Assembly (NCBI GenBank): GCA_005772955.1
Contig: SXID01000002.1
Span: 1 to 64,000, forward strand
Source of the DNA: Planctomycetia bacterium
Lineage (GTDB): Bacteria > Planctomycetota > Planctomycetia > Gemmatales > Gemmataceae
Length of the DNA stretch: 64,000 nt
Direction of reading: 5' to 3'
How positions within the stretch are numbered: the stretch's first letter is position 1; every line of letters begins with the position of its first letter. This document shows positions 24,912 through 34,539 of this stretch, one piece after another. The position numbers and the translations under genes were made by a program. Below the pieces are notes generated by a model. It was given only the letters and a program-made list of their open reading frames with translations. It was not told the origin of the DNA and did not search any database.

Positions 24912-27074
24912 ATGATTCGCGCTCTGGTAGGTCTGGCAGTTGTCGTCTTCGCGCCCTCAGTTGTGCGCGCCGACGAACCCGCGCCCGTGTCGTTCCGCAC
25001 GGACGTGATTGCGGCATTGTCCCGCGTCGGGTGCAATAGCGGTGCGTGCCACGGGTCGCCACAGGGCAAGAACGGCTTCCGGCTCTCGCTCCGCGGGCAA
25101 GACCCGGACCTCGACATCGCCACGCTCACGAAGGAACTGGGCGGGCGCCGCGTGAACCGCCAAGCACCGGAAGATAGCCTCGCGTTGCTGAAGGCATCCG
25201 GACGCGTGTCGCACGGTGGCGGGCAACTGTTCGGTCGCGACCACGCCGCGTACCGTACCATCGCGAAGTGGATCAGCGAAGGCGCGATGGACGACAAGCC
25301 TTCGCCTCTGGTGAAGATCGTCGTGACACCGGACGCAAAGCGCCTCGCCCCAACAAACCCGGCGCAGCAGCTCACCGCGACCGCGCACTTCAAGGACGGC
25401 ACTTCGCGCGATGTCACCGCGCTCACGGTGTTCACCACGAACGACACGGCCGCGAGGGTCACGCCGGAAGGGTTGGTCAAGTTCGTGCGCACCGGCGAAG
25501 CGTCGATGCTGGCGCGCTATCTCACGGGCATCACGAGCGTGCGGTTGTCGTTCGTGCAGCCCGACGCGAAGTTCGCATTCCGCGGCCCCGCGCCGAACAA
25601 CTTCATCGACACTGCGGTGTTCGCCAAGCAGAAGGATATGCAACTGCTCCCGGCCGCGGTGTGCTCAGACGAAGTGTTCCTGCGCCGCGTCTATCTTGAC
25701 ACCATCGGCACGCTACCCACACCCGAAGAAGCCGCGGCGTTCCTCGACTCGAAGGAGAAGGACAAGCGCGCGAAACTAATCGATTCGCTCTTGGAGCGCG
25801 AAGAGTTCGCGTACTTCTGGGCGCTGAAGTGGGCGGACGTGCTTCGCGGCAGTCCCACCACCATCAGCGAGCGCGGTGTTCACAGTTTCCACCGCTACCT
25901 CGTGCGGAGTGTCGCGGACGACAAGCCCATCACGCAACTCGCGCGCGAACTGCTCACCGGCAGCGGCAACACACTCCACAAACCGGCGGCGAACTTCTAT
26001 CGCGTCGCACGCACGCCGGAAGAAGCCGCCGAGGCCGCGGCGCAACTCTTCCTGGGTGTTCGCGTGCAGTGCGCACGGTGCCACAGTCACCCGTTCGAGA
26101 ACATCACGCAAAGCGACTACTACGGCCTCGCGGCGTTCTTCGCCCGCGTTCAACTGAAGGGCGCCCAGTTCGGCCTCGATGACGAAATCGTGTACACGCA
26201 GGCGAACCGCGAGTTGAACAACCCGATCACGCGGAAGCCGCAACCGCCGACCGCGTTCGGCTGGGTCGCGCCGACGAGTGGGCCAGACGGCGACCGACGC
26301 GATTCTCTTGCGGACTGGCTCACCGACCCGAAAAACAAATTCTTCGCGCCGTCGGTAGCGAACCGCGTCTGGTTCCACCTGCTCGGTAAGGGCATCGTGG
26401 ACCCCGTGGATGACTTCCGCGACACCAACCCGCCGTCGAATCCGGAACTGCTCGGCGCGCTCGCGGCGGAGTTCGTGAAAGGTGGCTACAAGCTCAAACC
26501 GCTCGTGCGCGTGATCCTCAATTCGCACACGTACCAACTCGCGAGCGAAGCACCGGAGCAAGGGCCGTTCGCGGCCGACCCCGAACGCTACTTCGTGAAG
26601 GCCAGCGTGCGGATGCTCACCGCCGAGCAGATTCTCGACGCGGTGAGCGGCGCAACCGGTGTGCCGGAGAAGTTCAAGGGCTACCCCACGGGCACGCGCG
26701 CCATTGCGCTCCCCGACGGCACGCTGAACCACCCGTTCCTGACAGCGTTCAGCAAGCCGGTGCGCGACGTGATCTGCGAGTGCGCCCGCGAAGACGACCC
26801 GGCGCTGCCGCAGGTGCTCCACATGCTGAACAACGCCGGCGTGCTGGCGAAGGTGAAGTCGGCCGACGGCCGCGTTGCCGCGTGGGTCAAGGCGGGCAAG
26901 GACGACGCGTGGATCGTGGAGCGCGTGTATCTGGCGACGCTCAGTCGCCGCCCGACAGCGCGCGAGAAGGAACTGGTGACGGCGCACCTCGCCGCCGCGA
27001 AGGACCGCGCCGCCGGGCTTCAGGACGTGCAGCACGCGCTGCTGAACCTGAACGAGTTCCTGTTGCGGCATTGA
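24912..27074 (+). CDS. planctomycete cytochrome-type surface protein (DUF1549 + DUF1553), second copy
   Basis: 720 residues, signal peptide MIRALVGLAVVVFAPSVVRA. Same plan as the protein at 13822-16350: SRVGCNSGACHGSPQGKNG (CxxxCH site near residue 40), an Ig-like middle, DUF1549 ending at VQCARCHSHPFENI (CxxCH), and DUF1553 with SVANRVWFHLLGKGIVDP and NLNEFLLRH at the end. It lacks the extra N-terminal Ig-like region of about 100 residues present in the first copy. Co-directional with the secreted PPC-like gene and probably part of one surface system with DUF1501. Confidence 0.93.
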   Translation: MIRALVGLAVVVFAPSVVRADEPAPVSFRTDVIAALSRVGCNSGACHGSPQGKNGFRLSLRGQDPDLDIATLTKELGGRRVNRQAPEDSLALLKASGRVSHGGGQLFGRDHAAYRTIAKWISEGAMDDKPSPLVKIVVTPDAKRLAPTNPAQQLTATAHFKDGTSRDVTALTVFTTNDTAARVTPEGLVKFVRTGEASMLARYLTGITSVRLSFVQPDAKFAFRGPAPNNFIDTAVFAKQKDMQLLPAAVCSDEVFLRRVYLDTIGTLPTPEEAAAFLDSKEKDKRAKLIDSLLEREEFAYFWALKWADVLRGSPTTISERGVHSFHRYLVRSVADDKPITQLARELLTGSGNTLHKPAANFYRVARTPEEAAEAAAQLFLGVRVQCARCHSHPFENITQSDYYGLAAFFARVQLKGAQFGLDDEIVYTQANRELNNPITRKPQPPTAFGWVAPTSGPDGDRRDSLADWLTDPKNKFFAPSVANRVWFHLLGKGIVDPVDDFRDTNPPSNPELLGALAAEFVKGGYKLKPLVRVILNSHTYQLASEAPEQGPFAADPERYFVKASVRMLTAEQILDAVSGATGVPEKFKGYPTGTRAIALPDGTLNHPFLTAFSKPVRDVICECAREDDPALPQVLHMLNNAGVLAKVKSADGRVAAWVKAGKDDAWIVERVYLATLSRRPTAREKELVTAHLAAAKDRAAGLQDVQHALLNLNEFLLRH

Positions 27075-27079
27075 CCGTC

Positions 27080-27179
27080 GTCATCACGCTCCGCGTGATG
27101 TCCGCGCTGCGATACGCGAGCGAGTTCTGCTCGAAGCGCACCTGAACCGCGAAGGCGACATCACGCGGAGCGTGATGAC
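27080..27179. repeat. spaced inverted repeat after the DUF1549/1553 gene
   Basis: Arms 27080-27102 and 27157-27179 (23 bp, perfect) are separated by 54 nt. Each arm itself contains the near-palindrome CATCACG..CGTGATG. It directly follows the DUF1549/1553 stop codon. Confidence 0.85.
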
Positions 27180-27192
27180 TACGATAAAACAC

Positions 27193-27221
27193 GAACCCCG
27201 CACGCTTCGCGTGCGGGGTTC
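27193..27221. repeat. short GC-rich hairpin
   Basis: Arms 27193-27205 and 27209-27221 (13 bp, perfect) with a 3-nt loop. It begins GAACCCCGC like the hairpin at 2902. Confidence 0.85.
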
Positions 27222-27576
27222 AGCGCTTTGACGAGCCGAGTGGTTTACTTCTCATCCTGAAGCGCGGAAGGCTCACGGCACCGCCGGTTGGGATCCCAAT
27301 TGGTACCACTCGGAACCACGACTCGCGGGGGTTGCTCCAGACCGAGTGGTACCAATTGGGATCCCAACCGGTAGCGGTGCTGGAACAGCCTTCCCCGCGT
27401 TGTGTGAGACGGAATACGCTCAGACGACGCAACATCGTCCTGCTGCAAAGCAGCGAGCTAAACCGAACGGCTCGTCGCGGGTGTTGTACCCGGTCGCGGT
27501 GCGGTCGCCCATTCACTTCTTCGACGGGCCGCTAAACTGAACTGACGCCCCAGTTCAACCCCCAATTGCGAAGCTC
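27222..27576. other. gene-free stretch upstream of purN
   Basis: This 355-bp region holds the palindrome at 27286-27369 and, past it, sequence without a supported gene. The short frames in it are translations of the palindrome. The purN promoter should lie at about 27400-27560, but no convincing -35/-10 pair was identified. Confidence 0.6.
27286..27369. repeat. inverted repeat with nested palindromes
   Basis: Arms 27286-27313 and 27342-27369 (28 bp, perfect) with a 28-nt loop. Each arm contains GGATCC, CAATTG and GGTACC, so every arm is itself made of overlapping small palindromes. The outer flanks (CACCGCCGG and CCGGTAGCGGTG) continue the symmetry imperfectly. Confidence 0.9.
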
Positions 27577-28194
27577 ATGGCCGAACCAATCCGACTCGTC
27601 GCCCTCATCAGCGGCGGCGGCACCACGCTCCAGAACCTCATCGAGCGCATCACAGCAGGTGCGCTACCGGCACACGTCGCGGGCGTCGTCGCGAGCCGCG
27701 CGGACGCGTTTGGCATCGCGCGCGCCGAGCGCGCGGGGATTCCCGTCAGTGTGGTGAACGCCGCGCCGCGCCGCGCGACTTTCGCAGAAGAAGTGTGGAA
27801 CGCGGTGCGGACCTACGCGCCCGATCTGGTGTGCTTCGCGGGGTGGCTGCAACTGCTGCCCATTCCGGCCGACTTCCGGCATCGCGTGTTGAACATTCAC
27901 CCGTCGCTGCTGCCCGCGTTCGGCGGGAAGGGCATGTACGGGCACCACGTCCACGAAGCCGTGCTGAACTACGGCGCGAAAGTGAGCGGCTGCACGGTCC
28001 ACTTCGCCGACGACACCTATGACACCGGGCCGATTCTGGTGCAGCGGTGCGTGCCGGTGAAGGACGGCGATACGCCGGACACGCTCGCGGCCCGCGTCTT
28101 CCAGGCCGAGTGCGAAGCGTACCCGGAAGCGATCAGGCTCATCGCCGAAGGGAAGGTGACGGTGCAGGGGAGAAGGGTTGTCATCTCAGGTTGA
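27577..28194 (+). CDS. purN: phosphoribosylglycinamide formyltransferase (GART, 10-formyl-THF dependent)
   Basis: 205 residues. Transfers a formyl group from 10-formyltetrahydrofolate to GAR in purine synthesis, cytoplasmic. VALISGGGTTLQNLI at about 8-22 is the phosphate-binding start. LVCFAGWLQLLP is followed by the formyltransferase signature NIHPSLLPAFGGKGMYG (about 107-123), where Asn and His are catalytic, and DDTYDTGPILVQR supplies the catalytic Asp. Normal length. Convergent with purD, the preceding step of the pathway, with a hairpin between them. Confidence 0.97.
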   Translation: MAEPIRLVALISGGGTTLQNLIERITAGALPAHVAGVVASRADAFGIARAERAGIPVSVVNAAPRRATFAEEVWNAVRTYAPDLVCFAGWLQLLPIPADFRHRVLNIHPSLLPAFGGKGMYGHHVHEAVLNYGAKVSGCTVHFADDTYDTGPILVQRCVPVKDGDTPDTLAARVFQAECEAYPEAIRLIAEGKVTVQGRRVVISG

Positions 28195-28198
28195 GAGA

Positions 28199-28252
28199 CA
28201 GAAGCCCGCGACGCCGCAAGCGGCGAGCCGCTTGCGGCGTCACGGGCTTCTG
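28199..28252. repeat. hairpin between convergent purN and purD
   Basis: Arms 28199-28224 and 28227-28252 (26 bp, one mismatch) with a 2-nt loop fill the space between the two stop codons. A two-way terminator role is likely from position. Confidence 0.9.
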
Positions 28253-28254
28253 AT

Positions 28255-29616
28255 TCAAGTTGAGGGCTTGTCGCCACCGCGCTTGCGGAACTTCGCGGGC
28301 AACTTCGGTGTCTCGACCGGCGCGGCCGGCGGCTTCACCTTCAGCGCCTTGTCCGCGATGTCGCTGCGGTAGTGCATCCCGGCGAAGGTGATGAGCTTCA
28401 CCGCCTCGTACGCGCGGGCCTTCGCATCGGCGAGTGTGTCGCCCAACGCCGTGACGCCCAGCACGCGACCGCCGTCGGTCGCGACGCGGTTCAACTCGTC
28501 CACCTTCGTGCCCGCGTGGAACACCTTCACGTCCGGCAGCCGATCCGCGTCCGCGATCCCGGTGATGGGTTTGCCAGTGTCATACTTACCAGGATAGCCG
28601 CCCGAACACAGCACCACGCACACCGCCGGCCGCGTGTCCCACTCGATGTTCTCGAACTCCTGAAGCCGCTCGTCCGCAACCGCTTCGAGCAGGTCGAGCA
28701 GGTCTGTCTTCAGGCGCATGATGAGCACCTGCGTTTCGGGATCGCCGAAGCGACAGTTGAACTCCAGCACACGCGTGCCTTGATTGGTGAGAATGAAGCC
28801 GCCGAATAGCACACCCTGGAACGGGTAGCGACCGCGCTTCATCGCGTGGATGGTCGGGAAGAAGACGGTGCGTTCCCATTCCTTCATCAGTTCCGGGGTC
28901 GCGATCGGGGCCGGGCAGTACGCGCCCATGCCGCCGGTGTTCGGTCCTGTGTCGCCGTCGCCTACCGCTTTATGATCCTGGCACGCGGGAAGTGGCAGGA
29001 ACGTGCGCCCGCTCACGAGCGCGAGAACGGAAACCTCCTCGCCTTCGAGCCGCTTCTCCACCACAACGTGCCGCCCGGCCTTCGCCCCGAACTCGTCGTC
29101 GGTCATGATCCGCTTCACGGCCGCAACCGCTTCGGCGCTCGTCTTGCACACCACCACACCCTTGCCCGCCGCGAGGCCGTCGGCCTTCACCACCACAGAG
29201 TAATCCCGCGTCTCGATGTAGTCGCGAGCCGGCTGCGGGTGGTCGAATACGCGGAACTCCGCGGTAGGCACGTCCGCCTTGAGCATCAGTTCCTTCGCGA
29301 ACACCTTGCTCGATTCGATCCGCGCCGCGTCTTTTGAAGGGCCGAACACCTTCAAACCCTTGCCACGAAGGAAGTCCGCGAGCCCGGCCGCGAGCGGGTC
29401 TTCCGGCCCGATCACGACCAGCCCGATTTTCTCCTTCAAACAGAACCGCTGGAGTTTGTCCGTCTCGGTGTGTTCAATGGCCACGTTCGTGATGCCGTCG
29501 CGCGCGGTCCCGGCGTTACCGGGCGCACAGAACACCGTCCCCGCGCGCGGCGACTGCTTCAAGCGCCACGCCAGCGCGTGCTCCCGACCGCCCTTGCCGA
29601 TCACCAAGACGTGCAT
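28255..29616 (-). CDS. purD: phosphoribosylamine--glycine ligase
   Basis: 453 residues. ATP-grasp enzyme joining phosphoribosylamine and glycine to form GAR. MHVLVIGKGGREHALAW is the standard start; IGPEDPLAAGLADFLR, KADGLAAGKGVVVCKT (ATP-binding), PNTGGMGAYCPAP and LEFNCRFGDPETQ are diagnostic. A C-terminal extension of about 30 residues rich in Lys and Pro follows the usual end (about residue 425) and lies next to the intergenic hairpin, so it could be late-acquired. Confidence 0.97.
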   Translation of the reverse strand: MHVLVIGKGGREHALAWRLKQSPRAGTVFCAPGNAGTARDGITNVAIEHTETDKLQRFCLKEKIGLVVIGPEDPLAAGLADFLRGKGLKVFGPSKDAARIESSKVFAKELMLKADVPTAEFRVFDHPQPARDYIETRDYSVVVKADGLAAGKGVVVCKTSAEAVAAVKRIMTDDEFGAKAGRHVVVEKRLEGEEVSVLALVSGRTFLPLPACQDHKAVGDGDTGPNTGGMGAYCPAPIATPELMKEWERTVFFPTIHAMKRGRYPFQGVLFGGFILTNQGTRVLEFNCRFGDPETQVLIMRLKTDLLDLLEAVADERLQEFENIEWDTRPAVCVVLCSGGYPGKYDTGKPITGIADADRLPDVKVFHAGTKVDELNRVATDGGRVLGVTALGDTLADAKARAYEAVKLITFAGMHYRSDIADKALKVKPPAAPVETPKLPAKFRKRGGDKPST

Positions 29617-29778
29617 CGTGTTTCGTGTTTCGTAGTTGGGGTTTCGCCTCGTTCTGTCACTTCATTTTAGTGCGCCTGTCGGAAAGGGTTAGCGTCGGAC
29701 CGGTTAAAGGGCCGTGTCGGACACCGCACAATTTCCTCTCGACTTAGTACATGTATTCATGTAGACTAACGACATAAT

Positions 29779-29790
29779 TAGCCTAGGCTA
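29779..29790. promoter_or_regulatory. palindromic operator candidate upstream of the metal-binding lipoprotein
   Basis: TAGCCTAGGCTA is a perfect 12-bp palindrome 21 nt before the GTG start, in an AT-rich stretch that also holds TACATGTATTCATGTA at about 29747-29762. It resembles in style the TTAGG..CCTAA boxes of DtxR/MntR-type metal repressors, which commonly control such transporters. That link is an inference. Confidence 0.4.
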
Positions 29791-29810
29791 CTCAATACAG
29801 AGGAATCACA

Positions 29811-30755
29811 GTGTGTGCTTTGCGGATGGCTCTGGTCGCGGTGTTGTGCGGCGCGGTGGTTGGTCTGACAGGGTGTTCGAGCGGGTCGCCCGCGTTCGAC
29901 AAACCGCCGGTGCGCGTGGTCTGTACCACGACCATGATCGCGGACATGGCGAAACGCGTCGGCGGCGATCGCGTGACCGTGGACACCCTGATGGGACCGG
30001 GCATCGACCCGCACCGTCACCTCCCGACAGCCGAAGACCGCAGGAAGATTGAGGGCGCGCACCTCGTGTTCTTCAACGGTCTGCACCTCGAAGGCAAGAT
30101 GACGGACACGTTCGAGAAGAGTCGGGGGCGCATTCGCGGATACGCGATCACGGACGGGATCGACAAGACGCTCCTTCGCCACGCCGACGTGGACGGCGGC
30201 GAACACGACCCGCACGTCTGGTTCGACGTGCTGCTGTGGGCCAAGTGCGTGGGCACCGTGAAGGACGCGCTCACCGCGCTCGACCCAGCCGGTAAGGACA
30301 ACTACGAGAAGAACGCCGTCGCGTACCTGAAGGAACTTGAGGCGCTCGACAGGGAGATTCGGGCCGAACTCGAAAAAGTGTCGCCGAAGGAATCGCGTGT
30401 GTTGGTCACGTCGCACGACGCCTTCGGTTACTTCGGCCGCGCCTACGGCTTCGAGGTGAAGGGCTTGCAGGGCGTGAGCACCGCGAGCGAGTCGGGCACG
30501 AAGGACGTGAAAGAACTGGTGGACTTCCTCGGCAAGAACAAGATCCCCGCGGTGTTCACGGAAACGTCGGTGCCCGAAGCCGGATTGAAGACCGTGCTGG
30601 ACGCGTGCAAGCGCGACCACGGCCACACGGTGAAGCTCGTGGGCGGCGAGGACGCGCTGTACTCCGACGCGCTTGGAGAACCCGGCACGCCGGGCGAAAC
30701 CTACGCGGGCATGATCCGCCACAACGTGAAGGTGATCGTGGGCGCGCTGAAGTAG
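29811..30755 (+). CDS. metal (Zn/Mn) ABC transporter substrate-binding lipoprotein, TroA/ZnuA family
   Basis: 314 residues from a GTG at 29811 with AGAGGAA upstream. Lipobox GLTGC, acylated Cys22. Cluster A-I binding protein: the four likely metal ligands are His68 in GIDPHRH, His135 in EHDPHVWFD, His202 in [10 protein letters not shown] and Asp286 in LYSDALGE. A His at the third position follows TroA-type rather than PsaA-type (Glu) proteins, so zinc or manganese are both possible. It lacks the His-rich loop of ZnuA. Followed by its ATPase, but no membrane permease gene is present. Confidence 0.92.
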   Translation: MCALRMALVAVLCGAVVGLTGCSSGSPAFDKPPVRVVCTTTMIADMAKRVGGDRVTVDTLMGPGIDPHRHLPTAEDRRKIEGAHLVFFNGLHLEGKMTDTFEKSRGRIRGYAITDGIDKTLLRHADVDGGEHDPHVWFDVLLWAKCVGTVKDALTALDPAGKDNYEKNAVAYLKELEALDREIRAELEKVSPKESRVLVTSHDAFGYFGRAYGFEVKGLQGVSTASESGTKDVKELVDFLGKNKIPAVFTETSVPEAGLKTVLDACKRDHGHTVKLVGGEDALYSDALGEPGTPGETYAGMIRHNVKVIVGALK

Positions 30756-30837
30756 GTTGGATTTCCGCCGCTTGGGGTTCGCGAAGCCGCAAGCGGCGGA
30801 AGACACGAAATCAGGAACGCATCTTGAGGGCGAAAGG

Positions 30838-31656
30838 GTGATAACGACAGAAGCGAACGCCGGGGGGCTGATGGGGGGTCTTCTCACCCCTGCACCCCTT
30901 CATTCTCGCACCCCTTCACCGGTGTCGGTCGCGGCACCGGCGATCGAGGTTCACGACCTCACGGTCGCGTACCGCGAAAAGCCGGTGTTGTGGGATATCG
31001 ACCTCGCGGTGCCGTCCGGCGTGCTGATGGCCGTGGTCGGGCCAAACGGTGCGGGGAAGACCACGCTTGTCAAGGCGATGCTCGACCTTGTGAAGCCCGT
31101 GTCGGGCGAGGTGCTCGTTCACGGAAAACCGTACTCGCCGCGCGCGCAAACGGTCGCGTACGTTCCACAGCGCGGCACCGTCGATTGGGACTTCCCCACG
31201 ACCGCGTTCGACGTGGCGCTGATGGGCACCTACGGGCGCCTGGGGTGGTTCCGGCGGCCGGGCGCGGCCGAACGCACCGCGACTGCGGACGCTCTTTCGC
31301 GTGTGGGCATGAGCGACTTCGCGGACCGGCAGATCAGTCAGTTATCCGGCGGGCAGCAGCAGCGCGTGTTCCTGGCGCGTGCGCTCGTTCAGGACTCGCC
31401 GGTGTACCTGATGGACGAACCGTTTCAGGGCGTGGACGCGGTGACCGAGCGCGCGATTGTGGACATCCTGCAAGAGTTGCGGAATCGCGGGCGCACGGTA
31501 GTCGTCGTTCACCACGACCTCGCGACCGTGCCGGAATACTTCGACTGGGTCACGCTGCTAAACGTGCGCAAGATTGCAAGCGGCCCCGTCGCCGCCACGT
31601 TCACGCCGGACAACTTGAAGGCGACCTACGGCGAGCGTTACAGCACCATCGCGTAG
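30838..31656 (+). CDS. metal ABC transporter ATP-binding protein
   Basis: About 272 residues from a likely GTG at 30838; an in-frame ATG at 30757 is possible but would translate a small repeat. ATPase of a cluster A-I importer (ZnuC/TroB-like): Walker [16 protein letters not shown]-loop [14 protein letters not shown] (typical of Zn/Mn ATPases), signature [15 protein letters not shown], Walker [13 protein letters not shown], and switch His in VVVVHHDL. Partner of the upstream binding protein (82 nt). The expected permease is missing: the next gene is an unrelated cytochrome protein. Confidence 0.94.
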   Translation: MITTEANAGGLMGGLLTPAPLHSRTPSPVSVAAPAIEVHDLTVAYREKPVLWDIDLAVPSGVLMAVVGPNGAGKTTLVKAMLDLVKPVSGEVLVHGKPYSPRAQTVAYVPQRGTVDWDFPTTAFDVALMGTYGRLGWFRRPGAAERTATADALSRVGMSDFADRQISQLSGGQQQRVFLARALVQDSPVYLMDEPFQGVDAVTERAIVDILQELRNRGRTVVVVHHDLATVPEYFDWVTLLNVRKIASGPVAATFTPDNLKATYGERYSTIA

Positions 31657-31859
31657 TTGTCTTTCCCCGAGACCGCGTCACAAATCCAAGTCCCGACAAA
31701 GGCTCTGGCCTGTCTTCGGCTTTGGAGGCAGCGCTTCGCTGAGTCTGCGCCGAATCCCCAACGGGAACAGTGTCGGGTTGCGGAACAATCGCGATACTAT
31801 CCACTCCTCACTTGGTGAAAACGGAAGCACCATCACCCAGCCCAACCGAGACGGGACTG

Positions 31860-34355
31860 ATGCGAACCTTCTCCCACCTGCACGTCGCGTTCGCTCTCGT
31901 GCTGGTCGCGACGACCCCCACCTTCGCCCAGGAACGCGACGCCACCGAGACGCGGTTCCGCAAGTTCGCGGACTCGCACTGTGTGGAGTGCCACGGGCCC
32001 GACGTTCAGCGCGGCAAACTTCGGCTCGACAACTTACCCCTTACTCTCACCGACAAGAACACCGCCGCGACCTGGGCGAAGGTGTTCGACCGCGTAACGC
32101 GCGGAGAGATGCCGCCCAAAAGCAAGGAACGCCCGCCTGAGAAGGAAACGCAAACGGTTCTGGGGGAACTGAACAAGGGGCTGCACGCGGCCTCGCTCGA
32201 CCGACAGCGGCTTGACGGGCGCGTGGTGCTACGGCGGCTCAACCGCACCGAGTACCAGACGACGCTTCACGACCTCCTCGGCACAAGCGCCGAGGTGAAA
32301 GACCTGCTCCCCGACGACAACTCCGCGGCCGGGTTCGACAACGTGAGCGCCGTGCTGGACGTTTCGTCGGCCCACTTGCTCCGCTACCAGGAGGCCGCAG
32401 AGAAAGCGATCCGCACGGTCATCCCCACGCGCCCGCAAGCGGCGTTCAAGGAGCACCGCACCGGGAAGCAGGTGACCGAAAAGACAGCCGGGTTCAAGGA
32501 CTTGCTTGGCAAAGTCGTGCGGCTCGACGGCGATACCCTCATCATGCACGCACGCACGTGGGGCCACGTCCCGTGTTCGACGGCCTCCGTGCCGGTCGCC
32601 GGTCGCTACCGCGTGAAGGCGTCCGTGTACGCGGTCGGCACCGACGGCAAGCCGCTGCCCGTGCTGCTCTCCGCTCGCGAATCCTACGGACGCGACGACC
32701 ACGACGTACGCGGCGTCCGCGACGTGCCCGCGGGCAAGCCCACCATCATCGAGGGTGAGTTCGACCTGAAGGCGCGGCACATGATTGTCTTCACCGGCTG
32801 GTCGCTCCCGCCAACGCGAAGTATGCCGAGCATCGGCAAGGGACCGCTCAGCGAGTACACCGGGCCGGGACTCGCCGTGGAGTGGATCGAAATCGAAGGC
32901 CCGAGTGAAGCGTGGCCGGGCGTCGGCTACGACCGCCTGTTCGCGGGCGTGCCGCTGAAACCGACTTCCATCGCGAAGCTCATCGCGGACGGCAAACCGG
33001 AACCGAACCCCCTCCCAAAGCCGCGCCCGGACTCGTACACCTACGATCCGCTCACCCCCGCGAGCGCGAAGCCTCGCGAGGACGCGGACCGCCTCATGCG
33101 CGCGTTCCTGCCGTTCGCGTTCCGCCGACCGGTTTCAAAGGAACTCGAAGACTACTACGTGAAGATCGTTCACGCCGCGCTCGACAAGAAGCTCACTTTC
33201 GCGGACGCGATGCTCCTGGGTTACAAGGTCGCGCTCTGTTCGCCGCACTTCCTGTTCCTCACCGAGCCGACCGACACGAAGGCGAAGAACCCGCGACTCG
33301 ATGACTACGCAGTCGCGGCACGATTGAGCTACTTCCTGTGGTCGAGCATGCCGGACGCGGAACTCTTCGCGCTCGCCGCGAAAGGCGAGTTGACGAAGCC
33401 GGCGATGCTCAAGACGCAGACGGATCGCATGTTGAACGACCCGAAGGCGCGCCGGTTCACTGCGAACTTCGCGGGTCAGTGGCTCGACCTGCGGAGCATC
33501 AACGCGACCTCGCCCGACCCGCAACTCTACGGTGAGTTCGACGACTTCCTGTTCTGGTCGATGCCGCGCGAAACGGAACTGTTCTTCGAGGAGATTCTGA
33601 AGAACGATCTGAGCCTCACGAACTTCGTCCACTCCGACTGGAGTTACTTGAACCAGCGGCTCGCGCAACACTACGGCATCTCCGGCGTGGCCGGCGGCGA
33701 GTTGCGAAAGGTGAAACTCCCGCCGGACAGTCACCGCGGCGGCGTGCTGACGCAATCTGCCATCCTAAAGGTGACCGCGAACGGCACGAGTACGTCGCCC
33801 ATCCTGCGCGGGAAGTGGGTGTTGGACAAGATCGTCGGCCTCCCGCCGACACCTCCGCCTCCCGATATTCCAGGCATCGAACCAGACATTCGCGGGGCGA
33901 CCACGATTCGCCAGCAACTCGACAAGCACCGCAACACGGCGGTGTGTGCGACGTGCCACAAGCACATCGACCCGCCCGGCTTTGCGTTGGAGACGTTCGA
34001 CGTGATCGGCGGCTGGCGCGATTTCTACCGCACGACGCGCGGCAAGCCCGTCGATCTCGCGAACTACCCCGGGCGAAAGATCCTCCGCGGGCTGGACGTG
34101 GAGAAGGGCGGCGAGACGCCGACCGGAAAGCCGTTTCGCGACATCGACGACTACAAGCAGGTGCTGCTCGCGGACAAGGACCAGCTCGCGCGCAACCTCG
34201 CGCAGAAGCTGATCGTCTACGGCACCGGTGCGGACATCCAGTTCGCGGACCGCGAAGCGGTGGAGGAACTGGTGGCGAAAGCGCGTGCGAAGAACTACGC
34301 CTTCCGTTCGCTGCTCCACGATGTGGTGCAGAGCCGCGTGTTCCTCAACAAGTGA
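31860..34355 (+). CDS. planctomycete cytochrome protein (DUF1587/1592/1588/1585)
   Basis: About 831 residues from the ATG at 31860. Signal peptide ending TPTFAQ. An N-terminal cytochrome c-like module has CVECHG at about residue 40 (CxxCH heme motif) and GEMPPKSKERP, the usual distal Met region. Then DUF1587 (VVLRRLNRTEYQTTLHDLLG), a carbohydrate-binding-like insert, DUF1592 (RLSYFLWSSMPDAELFALA), DUF1588 (GVLTQSAILKVTANGTSTSP) and DUF1585 at the end. A second CxxCH, CATCHKHIDPPG, lies in the DUF1588 part. Secreted, probably a redox protein; biological role unknown. Usually followed by a DUF1552 gene, which is absent here. Confidence 0.93.
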   Translation: MRTFSHLHVAFALVLVATTPTFAQERDATETRFRKFADSHCVECHGPDVQRGKLRLDNLPLTLTDKNTAATWAKVFDRVTRGEMPPKSKERPPEKETQTVLGELNKGLHAASLDRQRLDGRVVLRRLNRTEYQTTLHDLLGTSAEVKDLLPDDNSAAGFDNVSAVLDVSSAHLLRYQEAAEKAIRTVIPTRPQAAFKEHRTGKQVTEKTAGFKDLLGKVVRLDGDTLIMHARTWGHVPCSTASVPVAGRYRVKASVYAVGTDGKPLPVLLSARESYGRDDHDVRGVRDVPAGKPTIIEGEFDLKARHMIVFTGWSLPPTRSMPSIGKGPLSEYTGPGLAVEWIEIEGPSEAWPGVGYDRLFAGVPLKPTSIAKLIADGKPEPNPLPKPRPDSYTYDPLTPASAKPREDADRLMRAFLPFAFRRPVSKELEDYYVKIVHAALDKKLTFADAMLLGYKVALCSPHFLFLTEPTDTKAKNPRLDDYAVAARLSYFLWSSMPDAELFALAAKGELTKPAMLKTQTDRMLNDPKARRFTANFAGQWLDLRSINATSPDPQLYGEFDDFLFWSMPRETELFFEEILKNDLSLTNFVHSDWSYLNQRLAQHYGISGVAGGELRKVKLPPDSHRGGVLTQSAILKVTANGTSTSPILRGKWVLDKIVGLPPTPPPPDIPGIEPDIRGATTIRQQLDKHRNTAVCATCHKHIDPPGFALETFDVIGGWRDFYRTTRGKPVDLANYPGRKILRGLDVEKGGETPTGKPFRDIDDYKQVLLADKDQLARNLAQKLIVYGTGADIQFADREAVEELVAKARAKNYAFRSLLHDVVQSRVFLNK

Positions 34356-34397
34356 TTTCAAAGTAGTCGAGCGATTCCAGTAAAGGTGTAGCACCCC

Positions 34398-34459
34398 AAC
34401 GAGCCGCGACCGCAAGGGAGCGGCTTACGTTAGCCACTCCCTTGCGGTCGCGGCTCGTT
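34398..34459. repeat. inverted repeat between convergent genes
   Basis: Arms 34398-34420 and 34437-34459 (23 bp, perfect) with a 16-nt loop, between the DUF1592 stop and the end of the LRR operon. Candidate two-way terminator. Confidence 0.88.
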
Positions 34460-34539
34460 CAGACACGCTACATCGTTTCCGAAAAGCGCTCTCGCGGGTC
34501 TACGCTCAGGCGATTTCAGAAACCGTAGAGCAACCCCTG

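Noticed and set aside
27220..27535. Short frames on both strands of the purN upstream gap
   Set aside because: Products of the inverted repeat at 27286-27369; no ribosome-binding site or conservation sign.
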